Below, piece by piece: positions 12,071 through 24,611 of a stretch of DNA of 64,000 nucleotides. Position 1 is the first letter of the stretch. Each line of letters begins with the position of its first letter. The translations under genes and the position numbers were made by a program. A model generated the notes under the pieces. The model worked only from the letters and a program-made list of their open reading frames with translations, was not told where the DNA came from and searched no databases. The stretch is from Chamaea fasciata (lineage: Eukaryota > Chordata > Aves > Passeriformes > Sylviidae): positions 66,810,093 to 66,874,092 of the forward strand of contig JARCOQ010000006.1 in the NCBI GenBank assembly GCA_029207755.1, in the 5' to 3' direction.

Positions 12071-14332
12071 GAAGCGAATTGTGCCAAATCAAAAGGCTTT
12101 AAATTAGCACTTCACTGCTGGCAAGTGCCTGGAAGTTAATGCTAAATCCTAGAGGGCTAAGAACCTTTTCTATACCCTTATGCCCAGGTACACCCTTCAG
12201 AGTAAGGTGGCTTAGGAGCCTAAACCACACACTTATGGTTATTTTCTCGCCTCATTAAACAAAATTTTTAAAAAGAATAGTTTGCAACTTTCAGCTAATC
12301 AGCAAACAGAATATGCATTATTGCACTCTGTGAGAGAAGAGTATCTGTATTTCTGTTTGTGAAAAGTCTAAATTTCAGTGGCAGGACCAAGGATTATTAT
12401 GGAAGAGGGATGGAAGCTGCAGAAAAAAAGGGAAGAGCTGCTGCCTGTAGTAATCTTGCCAGTAAATGATCCTAGTGACTACTGGACACACAAATGGGCT
12501 TAGCAAATCCTAAAAATTCTATAAGCCTTCTAATTAGCATTAAAAGTAGCTTTTTAACTTTACATCTTCATTGCAGGTTCAAAAGTTTGGCATTTAATCT
12601 TGAGACATACAGTATCTCTCTTTATCCAATCTCTTAATAGAAACAAATAATTAATTAAAACTTAGAGTTTAAAATACTCCTCTTGACTCAGTAAATAAGG
12701 AAACTTTGTTTTAAAAGTTAGAGGAATCATATCTTCATGATTTAGCTTCACAGGGACATTGTTTTTACATGAGATATTTGTACAAAGCCAGTCAGAATCT
12801 GATTTCAAAAGACCAGAATTGACACCGGCAAAGCTGTGCTTTGCTCATTGGAGATCAAATTAGAGCAGGTTAGAGCAGCCTTGAGGCTCACCCCTAATTT
12901 CCAGCCTGGCTCTGATGACCAGAATTGCCTCACCCAATGACTGCAGTAGGGCATTTCAGAACAGAGCTTACAGGATGTGGGACATCCTTTGATCTGCCAA
13001 TGCCCAGGTGTAAACCTGGCTCATGAGGGTCTGTGTGAGGAGCGAGTACTGTTCACATCTCTGAAGATCAGCAGGGGTTTCCAGGCCATGGACAGCACCA
13101 GCTAAGTCCCAGCCAGCAACACTGGAAAGGAGCCTTATGGTTTTCTTACTGGCACAGAAGAAACAGAAGACCTTGTGAGGCACATGAATCATGTTAGTAC
13201 CCTGAGCTTTGTGTTTGAGGAATGTGAATGCTGCACAGGATAGCACGATGGGATGGAAGGAATGGCTGAGAGGCAGCATCAGAGAGAACGCCACGAGGAG
13301 CAACGAAAGGTCACAGAAACCACACGGTTCCTTGTGCTCCACAGCTGTATGGAGAACACAAAAATAGTCTCCTAAGAACTAATTGAATTCAGCAGTGCAG
13401 TTTGCAGAACATTGTGTCAGGGACAGAGATGCTGCTCTCATTCGTTAGCGCCCAGCATAGCCCAGTAGACATGAATTCCAGCGGGTTTACGGGCCGGGGG
13501 AGCTCTGCCATTTCCAGGCACAGATGTCTCTATTTTCCCCTTGGTCTGTTTACCTGACAATCACTGGTGAAAGGAAGCCCAGTTAGATGCTAATTCCAGT
13601 CAGGAATATGAAATTGGTGAGATTGCTGGATTGTTGGATTCTCCACTCTTTTCTGCATAGAGGGCAGTTACCATTCTCGAGATTCCTCTTCCATCTTGCA
13701 GCGCTTTTTTGTTATTGTTTGTTTTTTCTCAAAAGCCTGACCCGGTCTTGTCCTCGACAGCTTCTTGGAGAATGTTATAAACCCCCAGTTACCCATCTCC
13801 CCTGCGTAGGAATGATAATAACTGCTGTTAAATTTTGCTACCCCACTGCACAAAACATACCAGCCCTGATGAACTGCAGACATAAAACTAACTCTCACAA
13901 TCCCAGGGCTGTGCATAAGCAAAAGAACAAAATGGGGCTTTAAAGTGTGCGAACACTCCCTTGCCTCAGACTGTAGATTTGTGGAAGGTGGAAGCCCAGG
14001 CAAAGCTAAGCAGCAGGACAGGCTCTGAGGTGCCTCAGCTGTGGGAGAAGAATGTGTTCTTTCTTGTGTGCCTGATCAAGGTTTTTGTGCCCAGACTACT
14101 AATTCATTACATATTCCTAATTAAAGCTACATATAAATTGCCAAAACACAATTTGATTCAGGTAAGGATTTTCTAATGTCTGGTTTACCAAAAGAGGGTT
14201 AGCCCTAAAATACAGGGTAAATTCAGTTCAAAATCTTTCATAATTTAAAGAGTATTCAAGACCAAAGTTTAAAGTTAGAATTAATATCTTTTTTTCAATC
14301 TTTCCTGAAAAGAATAAAGGGGGGGAAAATGG

Positions 14333-14442
14333 ACTTTGAGCACCCTAGTCAAGTGGAAGGTGTGCCTGCACATGGCAGAAGATTTGGAAAGAGATGATTT
14401 TTAAGGTTCCTTCCAACTTAAACCATTCCACGATTCTATGAT
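14333..14442 (+). mobile_element. CR1 LINE, 3'-end fragment
   Basis: This is a CR1 tail in plus orientation. It reads TTTGAGCACCCTAGTC, AAGTGGAAGGTGTGCCTGC, TTTAAGGTTCCTTCCAAC and AAACCATTCCACGATTCTATG. The order matches the terminal ~110 bp of bird CR1, including the closing octamer ATTCTATG. The copy is 5'-truncated and noncoding. Confidence 0.93.
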
Positions 14443-15680
14443 AAAAAAGCCTAGACTATGAGTGAGACCTTCTATAAAGACCCAAAACTTCTTCTATGTA
14501 AAAAAAGTAGCATATGGAGGGATATGGAATTCTCTGCACACAGGTGGAAAAGATTATGTCATTGTGGTAATTTTGAGTCAAATAAGGTCTAGGTTTGAGA
14601 GACACAAATCTAGCATGACACTAGTTTATCTCTTACGCAAGTCTCCCTGGCTGTTCTCCCTGCACTGACAAGTTTTTCTGGCTCTCAACTGGTTTCTAGG
14701 TATCTTCAGAGTAGGAGGTTGGAATGGGAGCATCCAGTTTTTCTTACCTATTCACCAATGACTAATGCTCAAAATAAGCCATAGGTGCATGGCACAAATA
14801 CTGTGGTATTTGGTTGGTTTTGGAATGGTTTGAATCCTAGTGCAGGAGTCACTTGCCTCTCAACTAGGTCCTCAGTCTCCACTCTTGAAAGTGGGAACAC
14901 TACCTGTATAATCCAAATCTTTGATAAAGCTCCTAATTTTAAGTAGGTAGGTGAAAAGTGGAGAGGAAATGCTAAATGTAAATGAAATCCAATACCCTGC
15001 AAACCATCTAGAGTAGCACTGATGTATGTGTGACATATTCTGAGGAAAAAAATTAAAGAAGAGCAAAGAGGGTCACCCACTAAGGTTCATTTTTATAACC
15101 GTTGTATAAGTTTTCTGTTTGAGACTGAAAGTACATTAAACAGTCATGGTCTGTCAGTGACCTTATATTTAAGAGCAGAGAGTAATATGGGAATATTGGT
15201 AACACATTATTTTACAGGGCATCAATAACCATGTGTAAGAAATTACCATAGAATTACAATGTTATTACATGGTTATTTGTGGCTTTGCCAAATGCAATGT
15301 TACTTGATCATCCTTGGATTAATGGGGTGTTGATCGGGTTTGGCCATTTACCTCCATCCTGGGTCATAAACCTGATGTTAGCTGAACTAAATTCCCAGTC
15401 TAGCAGTCACAGCATTTAACATTTCTTTCCCTCTGCAAAAAAAAAAAAAGTTGCTGTTGGGAGGTCAAATCACAAAAGACTCTGCTTCTTAAATGCAGAG
15501 GCTTTCAAAAAGACTTCATCAAGACCTTTTCAATAAATGTATGTTATTTCATATTCCCCACAGTCTGTTAACAGATTCTCAAAGTTTGGAAGTTCATATT
15601 TTCCCAAACTATTTGGATTTTTCCATCAAGAAAACAGTGTTTTCCACCACCTCCCTCTGCATTGTAAATGGCTCACAAAC
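14443..15680. other. Noncoding stretch between two CR1 copies
   Basis: No gene, RNA or repeat family was recognised. A 12-13 base A tract sits near 15438. The open frames are short and overlap on both strands. Confidence 0.55.
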
Positions 15681-16066
15681 TCAGAGAATAGAATTGGAGA
15701 GCTTTGAAACAACTCTGAAGATCAATGAGTCAAACTAACCCAGCACTGCCAAACCCACCACTAAAGCATGTCCTCAGCATGATGAACACTTCCAGGGATG
15801 GCCACTCCACAATTTCTCTGTTCCATCACCTGACGACCCCTTTCACTAAAGAATTTTTTCCTAATATCCAATCTAAACCTCCCCAGCACAACTTGCAGTT
15901 GTTTCCTCTCATCCTGTCTCTTGTCACCTGGGAGAAGAGACCAACCCCACCTGGCTACACCCTCCTTGCAGAGAGTGAGAACATTGTTCTGAGACTACTC
16001 TTATCCAGGCTAAATAGCCCCAGATCCCTCAGCTGCTCCTCACCAGACTTGTGCTCCAGGCCCTCC
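15681..16066 (-). mobile_element. CR1 LINE, 3' fragment, minus strand
   Basis: This is a CR1 copy read on the minus strand. On the plus strand the diagnostic phrases run in reverse-complement order: TAACCCAGCACTGCCAA, ACTTCCAGGGATGGCCACTC, TTTTTTCCTAATATCCAATC, TAAACCTCCCCAGC, CCAGGCTAAATAGCCCCAG, CCTCAGCTGCTCCTCA and GACTTGTGCTCCAGGCCC. The 3' end of the element lies at the low-coordinate side (AGAATAGAATTGGAGAG, a decayed terminal octamer region). It is truncated at its 5' side just after the GTGCTCCAGG motif. The plus-strand open frame over 15725-16075 is antisense CR1 sequence, not a gene. Confidence 0.95.
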
Positions 16067-16798
16067 ATTTACTGATGAATACTGTAACAAACTGTGGGTG
16101 ATCCAGAAATTTAGACCAATTGGTCTGTTTAGAAATTTTTAAAAGAAACAACAAGCTGTGGACATGATGTTTTGGCAGAGGGCGTGGCTATGATTTATGC
16201 ACTTTAAATGCTGACAGCAACAGGCTTTTCCCTCACTGCATTTCTGCTTTACTAGTCTTTTCCCTAAGGTTAAGGCACATTGAACCCGGCCCTGACACCA
16301 GATATTTTCTTTTCTTTATATGCAGAGATCAGCTCCAGAGCCCCTTTGCTGACCAGGCTTGAGAGAAACCTAATAGTACCCTTCAACAGTCTAGAAAGTT
16401 CACCACAGTGTGGGCTTTCTGTTCCTTATGAGTGAGAGTTTAAAGGAAATTTAAATATTTTAGGGTAGAGGCAGAGCTGAAATTCCTGTATGCTTAGGCT
16501 GGCTTTATTGGTATCCCTCACAGCAGCAATAAAAAACAAAACAATTTCTAAAAACATGACTGCAATTCTAAGAGCTTGACCTTGTCTTCCACCTCTTTGA
16601 GTAATAAGAGAACACACTGTGGTCACAGTGCCTTACACTCAGTTTGTACTCACTGTACAGAGTTGTAAATTGAATACATTGAATTCAGTCATGGTCATAC
16701 ACAGCCCTTGTCTGCTGGTCAGCCAGGGTCACCTCATGCCTCACATGACCCTTACTACAGTCTGACATGTGAGAAAGTGAGGTGGGGTTTTTTTTGGT

Positions 16799-16799
<1 letters not shown>
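16067..16799. other. Noncoding stretch
   Basis: Unique AT-rich DNA between the CR1 fragment and the poly-T tract. Nothing was recognised. Confidence 0.55.

Positions 16800-16832
<33 letters not shown>
16800..16832. repeat. Poly-T tract (33 T)
   Basis: This is an uninterrupted run of 33 T, preceded by a shorter T/G-rich stretch. It abuts the 3' side of a minus-strand MIR-like fragment. MIR elements do not normally carry A tails, so the adjacency may be coincidence. Confidence 0.9.
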
Positions 16833-16837
<5 letters not shown>

Positions 16838-16838
<1 letters not shown>

Positions 16839-16985
16839 GGGACGTGCTGTGGTAGACCAAGAAAGAATAAGAAAGAATGGCCAGGAAGAGTTCGGCACAG
16901 CCCTCACGGCTTTATCCTGCTCTGCCACTGATTCCCCCTGCCAGGCTGAACAAACTAACTCTGAGGTATCTCAATCTTCCCCAGA
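16838..16985 (-). mobile_element. MIR-type SINE remnant, minus strand
   Basis: Read on the minus strand, the segment contains phrases matching the 3' half of an amniote MIR-type SINE. In order these are a GAGATACCTCAGAGTTAG stretch in the position of the MIR GAGG...AGGTTAAG block, ATCAGTGGCAGAGCAGGAT, and GGTCTACCACAGCACGTCCC (compare the usual ACTAGACCACRCTGCCTCCC end). The match is diverged and patchy, as expected for a family that stopped moving before birds arose. Identification is from memory of the consensus, so a profile search would settle it. Confidence 0.5.
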
Positions 16986-19261
16986 TCCCAAATGCAATAA
17001 TAGTGCTTCCTGTCTCCATAACTGACGGAGGGAATTTGTTAATATCTTCATGCCACTTCAGCTTCTCAGCTGAAAAGTGCTATTCACGCCCAGATTATTC
17101 TATTTGCAGCTGGGGATAATGGGGATATTCAGCTGTCTGGGCTGTCTGTAACTTAGGTGGCTTTTTATTCCTTGCTTGAAATGTAGAGCTCTGAGCTAAC
17201 TGAACACCTTCCATCAAAGTGACTGTCACTTTTCATATTGATGCAGCTGCAATTCATAATTTCCATAATCCTATGAGGAACCAGAAGGGGTAGAGGAATA
17301 CCCACAGCCTCTTTCCCTGCTGGCTGCTGTCTCTCTCCTCAGCCAGGAGGCTGCTGTGGAGGGCAGGAGCTCTGGTAGGACTGGCAGTGAAAGCTCTCAT
17401 CACCAGCTTTTAATCAAACCCACCAGCACTCCTGTAAGGGGACTGTCTGTCAGCAGCTCTGGCAATTCAGCGCCGAAAGTGCTCCTTGCTCTGCAGCCTA
17501 ATTCAGGAAACAACTCTTCTTTAGGAGTGTTAACATTGGCATCCACTACCTCATTCCAGCTTGTATTTTAGCAAATAATTTCTCTTTCCTTTCACCAAAT
17601 TCATCCTCAGTGGAAATTAGAAATGTATATTGCCATACACTTGAAAATTCCTGAATAAATCAAGGGCTGGGTGATATGAATTTATAACAGCACTATCCAT
17701 CACTCCTTGAGCTGCACAACGTTTTTTATAAAAATGCTCTGTCTTTCTTCCATCTGAAAGTAACCTTGGGGATTAAGTACTACTGGGTATAAAATCACCT
17801 CACCTTTCTTACCAAAAGTATTCACAATATGGCAATTTCACCAACATGAATTTGTCATTCCAGACACAGAATGCTTCCACCCATTATTTGCATGATACAG
17901 ATTTTGAGACTGTAACACAAAAGAACATTTGCAGTTTTCACAACCTCTCACACCTCCCAGAATTCCCTGTTTAATGATTTTTGGTTTTTAAATTGCAAAC
18001 CTCAGAATGTTAAGGCACTGTTTACTGGAGTCACCTGAGTAGAAGGCACAGGGTTTTGAATGTGACCCAAGAAGATTTAAACCCTAAATGAAGAAAGTGA
18101 TTTTATATCCCAATTAAAAATGAAAAAATATTAATTAAATTTAAAAAAGGAAAGAATAATTTTAGTAGAATTCTAGCTTGATAATTAACTGTCAAATACA
18201 GGAATTTAAAAAGAAAGATGCAAAAGAAAAAAAAAAGACTAAATTTTTTTTTTGAGATCAAGTTAAATAAAATTTTTAAAAGTTATACTGTAAGTTGTTA
18301 GAGCTTAACAAAGCTCCTTAAAAATAAATGTGTCCATAAACAGCAAAATTTAAATCCTGTTATTTTCCCAGACCTCCTATGAGGGAAGTACCACCTGCTT
18401 GTGCTCTTTGCCATGGTGTAAACTCTACAACGGCCTCAAAATGGCTCAGCAGACCCTAATTTATATTCAATGATAGCCATGTATTGAGTGCAAAATTCAC
18501 CAGTACTAATGTCAGTAAAACTATAGCAAGAATCATTTGCAGAGTTAGGGCTCCAGCCTGGATGAAGTCTGTTGTAGTCTCTGCTTATGTTATTTTCTTT
18601 TCTGGGGGAAAATCTTCATGTGGGAAAGGAATTAAAGACTTCATGTCTTGTACTGTAAAAATGGAATAAACATCAGAAGACACAAGGAAATTAAGCAAGA
18701 GAAGTGTACAGAACTTTGAGTACATTTTTTCATGGAATTCCCTGAAACTTCATATAACAATAATTATACTTCATAATTTTGTATAGTGATAAATAAATAT
18801 TTTCCCCAGAAAAAGTAAATATTATTATTTCTTGAACTCTACGCAAAAGAAAGAGGGAAATTTCTAAAATGAAAGCCAGACATATTTTATGTTGATTGCA
18901 GTAATAAAATCTCAACCTCTGCAACCATCAGAATCAATGTTACTGTAGGGGTATGACCCAGAATTCACTGGAGTCTAGGGAGAGATTTGTCCTGACTTCA
19001 ATGGGCTTTGGATTAGGTTCTGCAAGAGCAGCCAAACCCTGCAAAAAATTTGTCCTGCCAAGTTCAAAACCAGATCTTTGAATACAAATAAAACTGAACC
19101 TCAATATCATCTCTTCTTGCAATAAATTCTTCTAAGTTCATTGGGTAGAAGGAGCTGAGATTTCACAATACCTAAAAGCTCAGTTTCCCACATTCCAACA
19201 GAAATAAAGAAACCTGATGGGGGTTTACTGGTTCCATTTTTGTGTCCTCCAGGGAATCCTG

Positions 19262-19352
19262 AAGACAAGGCTCCTCACTCGTTGGTGGAACTCGCTCTTC
19301 GTTCCCACGTGAAAGTGGGTAGGAACCTCTACCACAATAGCCGTTCTCGGGG
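19262..19352. other. Small CpG-retaining segment, candidate regulatory element
   Basis: About six CpGs fall within 90 bases, including ACTCGCTCTTCG, CCCACGTG (an E-box) and GCCGTTCTCGGGG. The surrounding kilobases have almost none. The evidence is compositional only. Confidence 0.2.
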
Positions 19353-20427
19353 TGGGAGAGGGATGAAAAATGCATCCTTCTCTTATTTGGTTTCCTCTGA
19401 GATTATGGATATAAATCCCATGCCCAGATGGAAGGGATGCTTTTTTAAAATTTTTTTTCCCCTACCCTCTCCACAACTCCTTGGCTTCCATCTGACTTGG
19501 AAGTCAGTTTTATTTATCTGGGGGAAGGTGCAGGCGGGGAAGTTGCAGTCATATTTCATGGCTTTAATTGCTCCGGGTTTTTTCCGCTCATCATTTCCCT
19601 ACTGCATCCACTCGTCACTGCAAAGCCAATAAATCCCAAGATGAATCCCTTGGCTCTGTAGCATATTGAATGCACTTAGAGTCCTCCAGGAAGGGACTGG
19701 CCAGCCATCACATCTCCCTGACTGCTTGCTGTCTGCTTCATTCCCATCTGGCATTTGCAATCCTAGTGCTGCACTGACACAGCCACAGAGACGGGCTCTG
19801 GTGTGGCTGGCAGGTCTCCAAATAGAGGTTTATTTCAATATTATGGCCCTGATTAATGATGTGGGTCAGGGGATGCTGTGGGGATGGCTGGTATCTCTGT
19901 TGCTGCTGGTGTGAGCTTTGGAGCTGGGTTGGAAAAGGAGTGATCTTCAGCTTTTAATAACTTCTTCATTAGTTGAAGAGTAATATATAGCATTGCACCA
20001 GATTGCTGCTTCTAAACAGTTCTTCCTGTGATATTCCTCCACCAATTATACTTAAAATTAAATAACATCATGAGAACTCAGTCACCTGGCTCACCATGAT
20101 ATGCAATTTTATTTAACCAAAACAGGGACTTCTGTTTCTGTTCTGTGTGTCACAGTTCAGCCTGAGAATCATCTGTCCTCTAATCATGTATGAGAACTTC
20201 TGCAAAGCAGCAAACTGTAAGGAAACCTGCAACAAATCTTTCCATTTTCAGGAGAACCCAATACTGACTTTTCTTCACCTATACCTAACAAGACAATGTT
20301 TTGATTTTCTCTAAAAAATTTAAATATGTGAAGAAATTATGGAAAAGGAACACTTGGTTTCTTCCCCCTCCATTCATTAGGCGTAACTAAAACTCATAGC
20401 TCACATTCATTCAGAGTAGATTATTTT

Positions 20428-20454
20428 GGGGGGGGGGGAGGGTGGGGAGGGGGA
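20428..20454 (+). repeat. G-rich tract with quadruplex potential
   Basis: A run of eleven G is followed by further G runs separated by single A or T bases. Four or more G3+ runs lie within 27 bases on the plus strand, which satisfies the usual sequence rule for a G-quadruplex. Confidence 0.85.
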
Positions 20455-21228
20455 GAATGAAACATGTGGGCAGGAGAAGATCTAGATAAGGCTTAGTGCA
20501 TCATTTGGTAACAGAAATATGTCAGGAGCATGACAGGTCACTTTTTGTGGGAAAACCCACTGTCATGACTATTATTTTAGTTGACTTCAGAAACATGTAT
20601 TAAAAAAAAATCCCACACAGGCTCTCTCAAATGCATGTATTACTGCAGGTCCAAAAGCCAATATAATACCTGGATTTAGCAGTCATAATCCCTACTTTTT
20701 TCTGTTTAATATATGCATGTAAATACACACACGCACAGAGTTTTGCTGTTATAAACACAGGCCATATTTAAGCTTCCTTTCTGTATGACAGGACAGATGG
20801 ATTTAAGTCACAGCAACACTAAATATAATGTTTCTGTCTGGTTAACATGAACAAATATCTCTGCGTGCAATGTTCATGAGTCAACTTCAATACACTCAGC
20901 AGAGCTGTTCAACAATTTTACCAGCTCTGATGTAACACAAATTTAAAATATATGGTCACTTGCTAAAGAGCTACAGAACAGATGACTCTCCCCAGCTAAT
21001 GTATTCACTGTCAACTTCCTCTAGTTTAGTTGCCAGCTACTTTCCCCTGTCCATCAAAGATGTTCTCATTAAAAGTGATTAGCTGCTGAAAACACAGTGA
21101 AAGGGGACACCAACGATTTTTATTCTAAAATTAGGTGCTTTTTAAAATTATTTATTTTCACTGATGTGTCATGTGTGTGACTTCACTCCCAACTCTTTAC
21201 TTCCATTTCAAAAGCAGAACCCAACCAT

Positions 21229-21392
21229 TATGTATAAGCCAAAAAAAGTGGAAAGAGTGGGAGAAAAATCCTGATTATGAGCATAGTCCCTTACTTTCCC
21301 GATACATCTGTAGCAAATTTCAAATTCTAATTAAGAGCTTTTTCTCCCAAGACCTACATATCTGTATTACCAAGCATAAAAGACACTGGAGA
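21229..21392 (+). repeat. Inverted repeat, left arm
   Basis: This arm is about 85% identical by eye to the reverse complement of 21566-21732. Shared blocks include GTGGAAAGAGTGGGAGAA, GATTATGAGCATAGTCCC, TTACTTTCCC, TTCTAATTAAGAGC, TTTTTCTCCCAAGACCTACA and CAAGCATAAA. Differences are scattered substitutions and small indels, so the duplication is not recent. The origin is unknown: I do not recognise the unit as CR1 or LTR sequence. Transcription across both arms would give a long hairpin RNA with a loop of about 173 bases. Confidence 0.9.
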
Positions 21393-21565
21393 TTCTTTTT
21401 TGTTTTTGTTTCCCCTGGACAAATCTTACTCAGGAGAAAATAGAGACGTCAGTTTGAAGGCACCTTTCAGGCAGCCCCAGCAGAACACTGGGATACCCAG
21501 GACTGCTCCCTGCTAATACTGCCTGTGTTCATGGCTGACAGACCCCCTTCTTCTTCCCAGTGCTT

Positions 21566-21732
21566 TCTCCAGTGCTTTTTATGCTTGATAATATACATAT
21601 GTAGGTCTTGGGAGAAAAAGCTCTTAATTAGAAATTGGAAGTAACAATACGGATGTATTAGGGAAAGTAAGGGACTATGCTCATAATCAGAATTCTCCCA
21701 CTCTTTCCACCTTTCTTGACTTACACATTGTT
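21566..21732 (-). repeat. Inverted repeat, right arm
   Basis: This is the reverse-complement partner of 21229-21392. The similar peptides encoded by opposite-strand open frames over the two arms (both containing a WKEWE...DYEHSPLLS stretch) are a by-product of the DNA duplication. They could instead reflect a shared ancestral coding unit, but the frames are short and have no recognised domain. The arms lose similarity abruptly on the loop side and gradually on the outer side. Confidence 0.9.
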
Positions 21733-24611
21733 CTTTACTTGCAGACAATTCCTGCAAAAGAAAGAAGATAATTCCTACAGCAAAAGCCATTTATTTGGTT
21801 AAATTATGATGTTTGGGGGTGAGTAAGAGGGACGGAAGCATTGCACTTTTCAGAAGGTAGAGATTTTTTTTTTGTGCAAACAGCCAGAGAAGAGGATCCT
21901 CTTGACAGCAACTTGCTTCTTCCCTGGCTGCATCAGGCTGGTGCAGTACTGGTGTATCCTGGCTGCAGCTGCTGCTCAGCACTGGCTCTGACACATGGAA
22001 GTAGCTCCATGCAGTAATTTGCTCAGAATTAGAAAGGGGAAACTCAAAAAGACACAGCAGACAGAGATGATGTCCAAATGTTTGGAGAAAGAAAGCTTCT
22101 TGTGGGGGTTGAACTTTCTGTAACTTGGTTTGCTGTGAAGATTGCTGATTCACTGACTTTTATTATTTTAATATGTCTCTGTAAAACTAACAATTTATTA
22201 GGAGCCAAATCCACAGCTGGAATAAATTGTCAGATTTATCAGCCTACCTTCACGACACCCTTTTTGCTCAGGCCTTTAGTGCTAAATCCCCCTTCAGCCT
22301 CACCAGTAAAAGCCTTTCCCAAGTTTAAGTGCTGGGGGTACAGAGAGGAAAAGCTTTTTCCTGTTGTTTCTGATACTGCGCAGAGGCTTAGGATGGATTT
22401 TTCAGGCTAAGGATTTAATTACAATGTCTAATCTGAGTTGTCTTTAAGTCTTGGGTGCAGTTCATTAGACAGATATTTTCTGCTTCTTTTTTTCAAAAGT
22501 TAAGCATCACAAAAACAAGACTCTATAAGGCTGGAGCCTCAAAATCCCGCTCTAGGCAGCTCAGGGGGACAAGGGTGCACCTAGAGGGGACCTTTAAAAC
22601 CTGAAAACAGTGCTTCCAGGAATCTTTGCCAAAGCTCTTTGGAACTTCTTTCTACAAACGTGACAAACAGAAAGATGTGACTGAAAGAGACTGAGAAACA
22701 AAAGGTACAGGACATGAGATGCTTTTAGCCCAAACAGCCTGACCAATTAGCAAAGGAAGTATATTTTTTTTCTGCAGTGTCCACAGTGTTGGAGGTGTTT
22801 TTCCAAGGCAGGAGTGTGCAGCTCCTGCTCAGAGACCCACTGTATCTGTCTGAGAGGCTTTCACCACCATCTTCCTAGTGGGAAAACTTCTCTCTTAGCA
22901 CATACCTCTGCAAAGCAATCTGGTTAAAACATTTTTGTCACTGTCTCATTTCTTTTTGTACTTCAAATGCTTATAAAGAAAATGAGACCAAAACATGCGC
23001 ATGAAAAAATGTTGCCTGACACATAAGTGGTCAATTGCATTTTTCTGTATTAGGGTGTATTCAGAATTTCCTCCATTTGTTTTAATCATGATTTTATATA
23101 ACAAAATGGAACAAAACACCTATTTATTTTTAATTCTATTTTTCATAACAAGCAAAAATTAACTCGATAAACTTATTTCTCTGTCTGGACTGTGAAGCTG
23201 CATATATTCAAAATTATTTGGCAGCTAGTCAAATCACAAGCAGAAAATCCCTTATTTTTCTAATTTGCCTCAAAAATCTGATATCAAGTTCTTTCCACAG
23301 TTGCTTTGTGCACTGGAACACATCACTAATTCCAGATGACTCTCACATGTATTTGGGGTATACTGAGTGTACTTTTAATCAATGGTATAAACTGAGCTAT
23401 TTGACATTTCAGATCATCCAACATACAGGCTTTATTTCTTCACTTTTTTCCCAACATAAAACCCTTCACATCTCTTTTTTGGTGCCCTTTCCCTGACATT
23501 TTTCCTCCTACAGTTTCATAGTTTGTTAAAGATGGTGTGTCTCCCTGCATTTGAGAGAAAATCACAATTCCTGTGGATTTACTGTGGTATAAATGGTGGG
23601 AATATCAGGCTTAGAACACCACCATCTTTTCTCAAGCTACTGTCCTTCATCCTCCCTAATACTTTGGAAATTATACTATTTTCTGTGGTTAAGTCTTATC
23701 CATGTTCCCATTTGAGGCAGAAGCAAACAAAACCCAGTTATCTCTGGTGAAGCCTCGCAAATTACAACCTTCCAGCCCAAAATGATAACTTAATCTTCCA
23801 GGAAACAGCACAGACAGAGAGTATTTGAGCTTTGAGAGAATAGTAGTTCACTGTGGCATGTGAAGCCAGAGCTTCATCCCTTCACATGTCCTGGACCAAA
23901 AGATAATGTGAAAGGGATGCAAGGACTGAATAATTTTGATTCTGATTTTCATGTTGATTTTCAGGCACAGAAGGGTCTTAATGCATCTGGCCTCAGATTT
24001 TCAGTCTTGATGATTTCTCTAACACAAATTTGTGGTCATTTTTCCACTTTTGGTGCACTAAGAATGTTGGATTACAGCTCTGGTGAAGCAGGTGTTGGTA
24101 CCAGCTTGAGGAGGCTGCGGCAGGGATCTGTTTGTCCCAAAATTCAGCAGTGGTTCCTACACTGTGGAGGAGCAGCTTTCTGTTCCTGCTACTCTGGCTG
24201 TTTAAAAATAATACATCCCAGGACTGGGGGAGGGAAATTGCAGGCATTCAGCCGCCCTTTCCTGGTGCACAATGGCAGGAAGGCACTGCTATGGTTTCTC
24301 TGGGGCCTGCGTGACCTGATACAATTCTGCCAAAGAAATACAGCAAGTGCACAGGCAAACCCACGTACAACGCACAAGCTCTGTGTTAAATAAATCAGGT
24401 AATTCTCAATTCAGATAATTCTGGAGATGTAGCAGCTGTGCTACGAAAATATCTCATCTGCTGGTGGCAAATGTTGATTACTCCTCAGCATCTTCATGCA
24501 TGAAAGCCATTTACCTTTAGCAACTGACCATTAGTCTTAGGTATTTATGGGTTTCTACCTCCCCTCATGTGTCGTCATGCTGAACAACTCTGCCTGCTTC
24601 TGAGAGAACAC
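21733..24611. other. Noncoding stretch
   Basis: No gene or repeat family was recognised. The open frame at 23860-24393 (177 codons) starts at GTG, not ATG, and resembles no known protein. Confidence 0.5.

Larger units (their letters stand above)
3461..14332. other. Long noncoding stretch, no gene recognised
   Basis: About 10.9 kb without a supportable gene. It holds an A/C-rich tract near 4110-4155, a G/T-rich stretch near 7485-7515, and a 196-codon open frame of doubtful status at 7476-8066 (minus). A CpG-retaining segment at 11690-12070 and a small CpG cluster near 13440-13500 may be regulatory. All other open frames are short and unrecognised. Confidence 0.5.
16986..21228. other. Noncoding stretch with AT-rich block and G-rich tract
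   Basis: No gene was recognised. The stretch contains a strongly A/T-rich block at about 18090-18320, a CpG-retaining segment near 19265-19350, and a G-rich tract at 20428-20454. Confidence 0.5.

Noticed and set aside
15725..16075. 116-codon open frame, plus strand
   Set aside because: It lies entirely within a minus-strand CR1 fragment and is antisense repeat sequence.
21171..21790. Two related genes on opposite strands (shared WKEWE...DYEHSPLLS peptide)
   Set aside because: The similarity is explained by DNA inverted duplication that extends past the frames; frames are short and domain-free.
23860..24393. 177-codon open frame, plus strand
   Set aside because: The first codon is GTG; vertebrate genes need ATG. 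No recognisable domain and no splice context.
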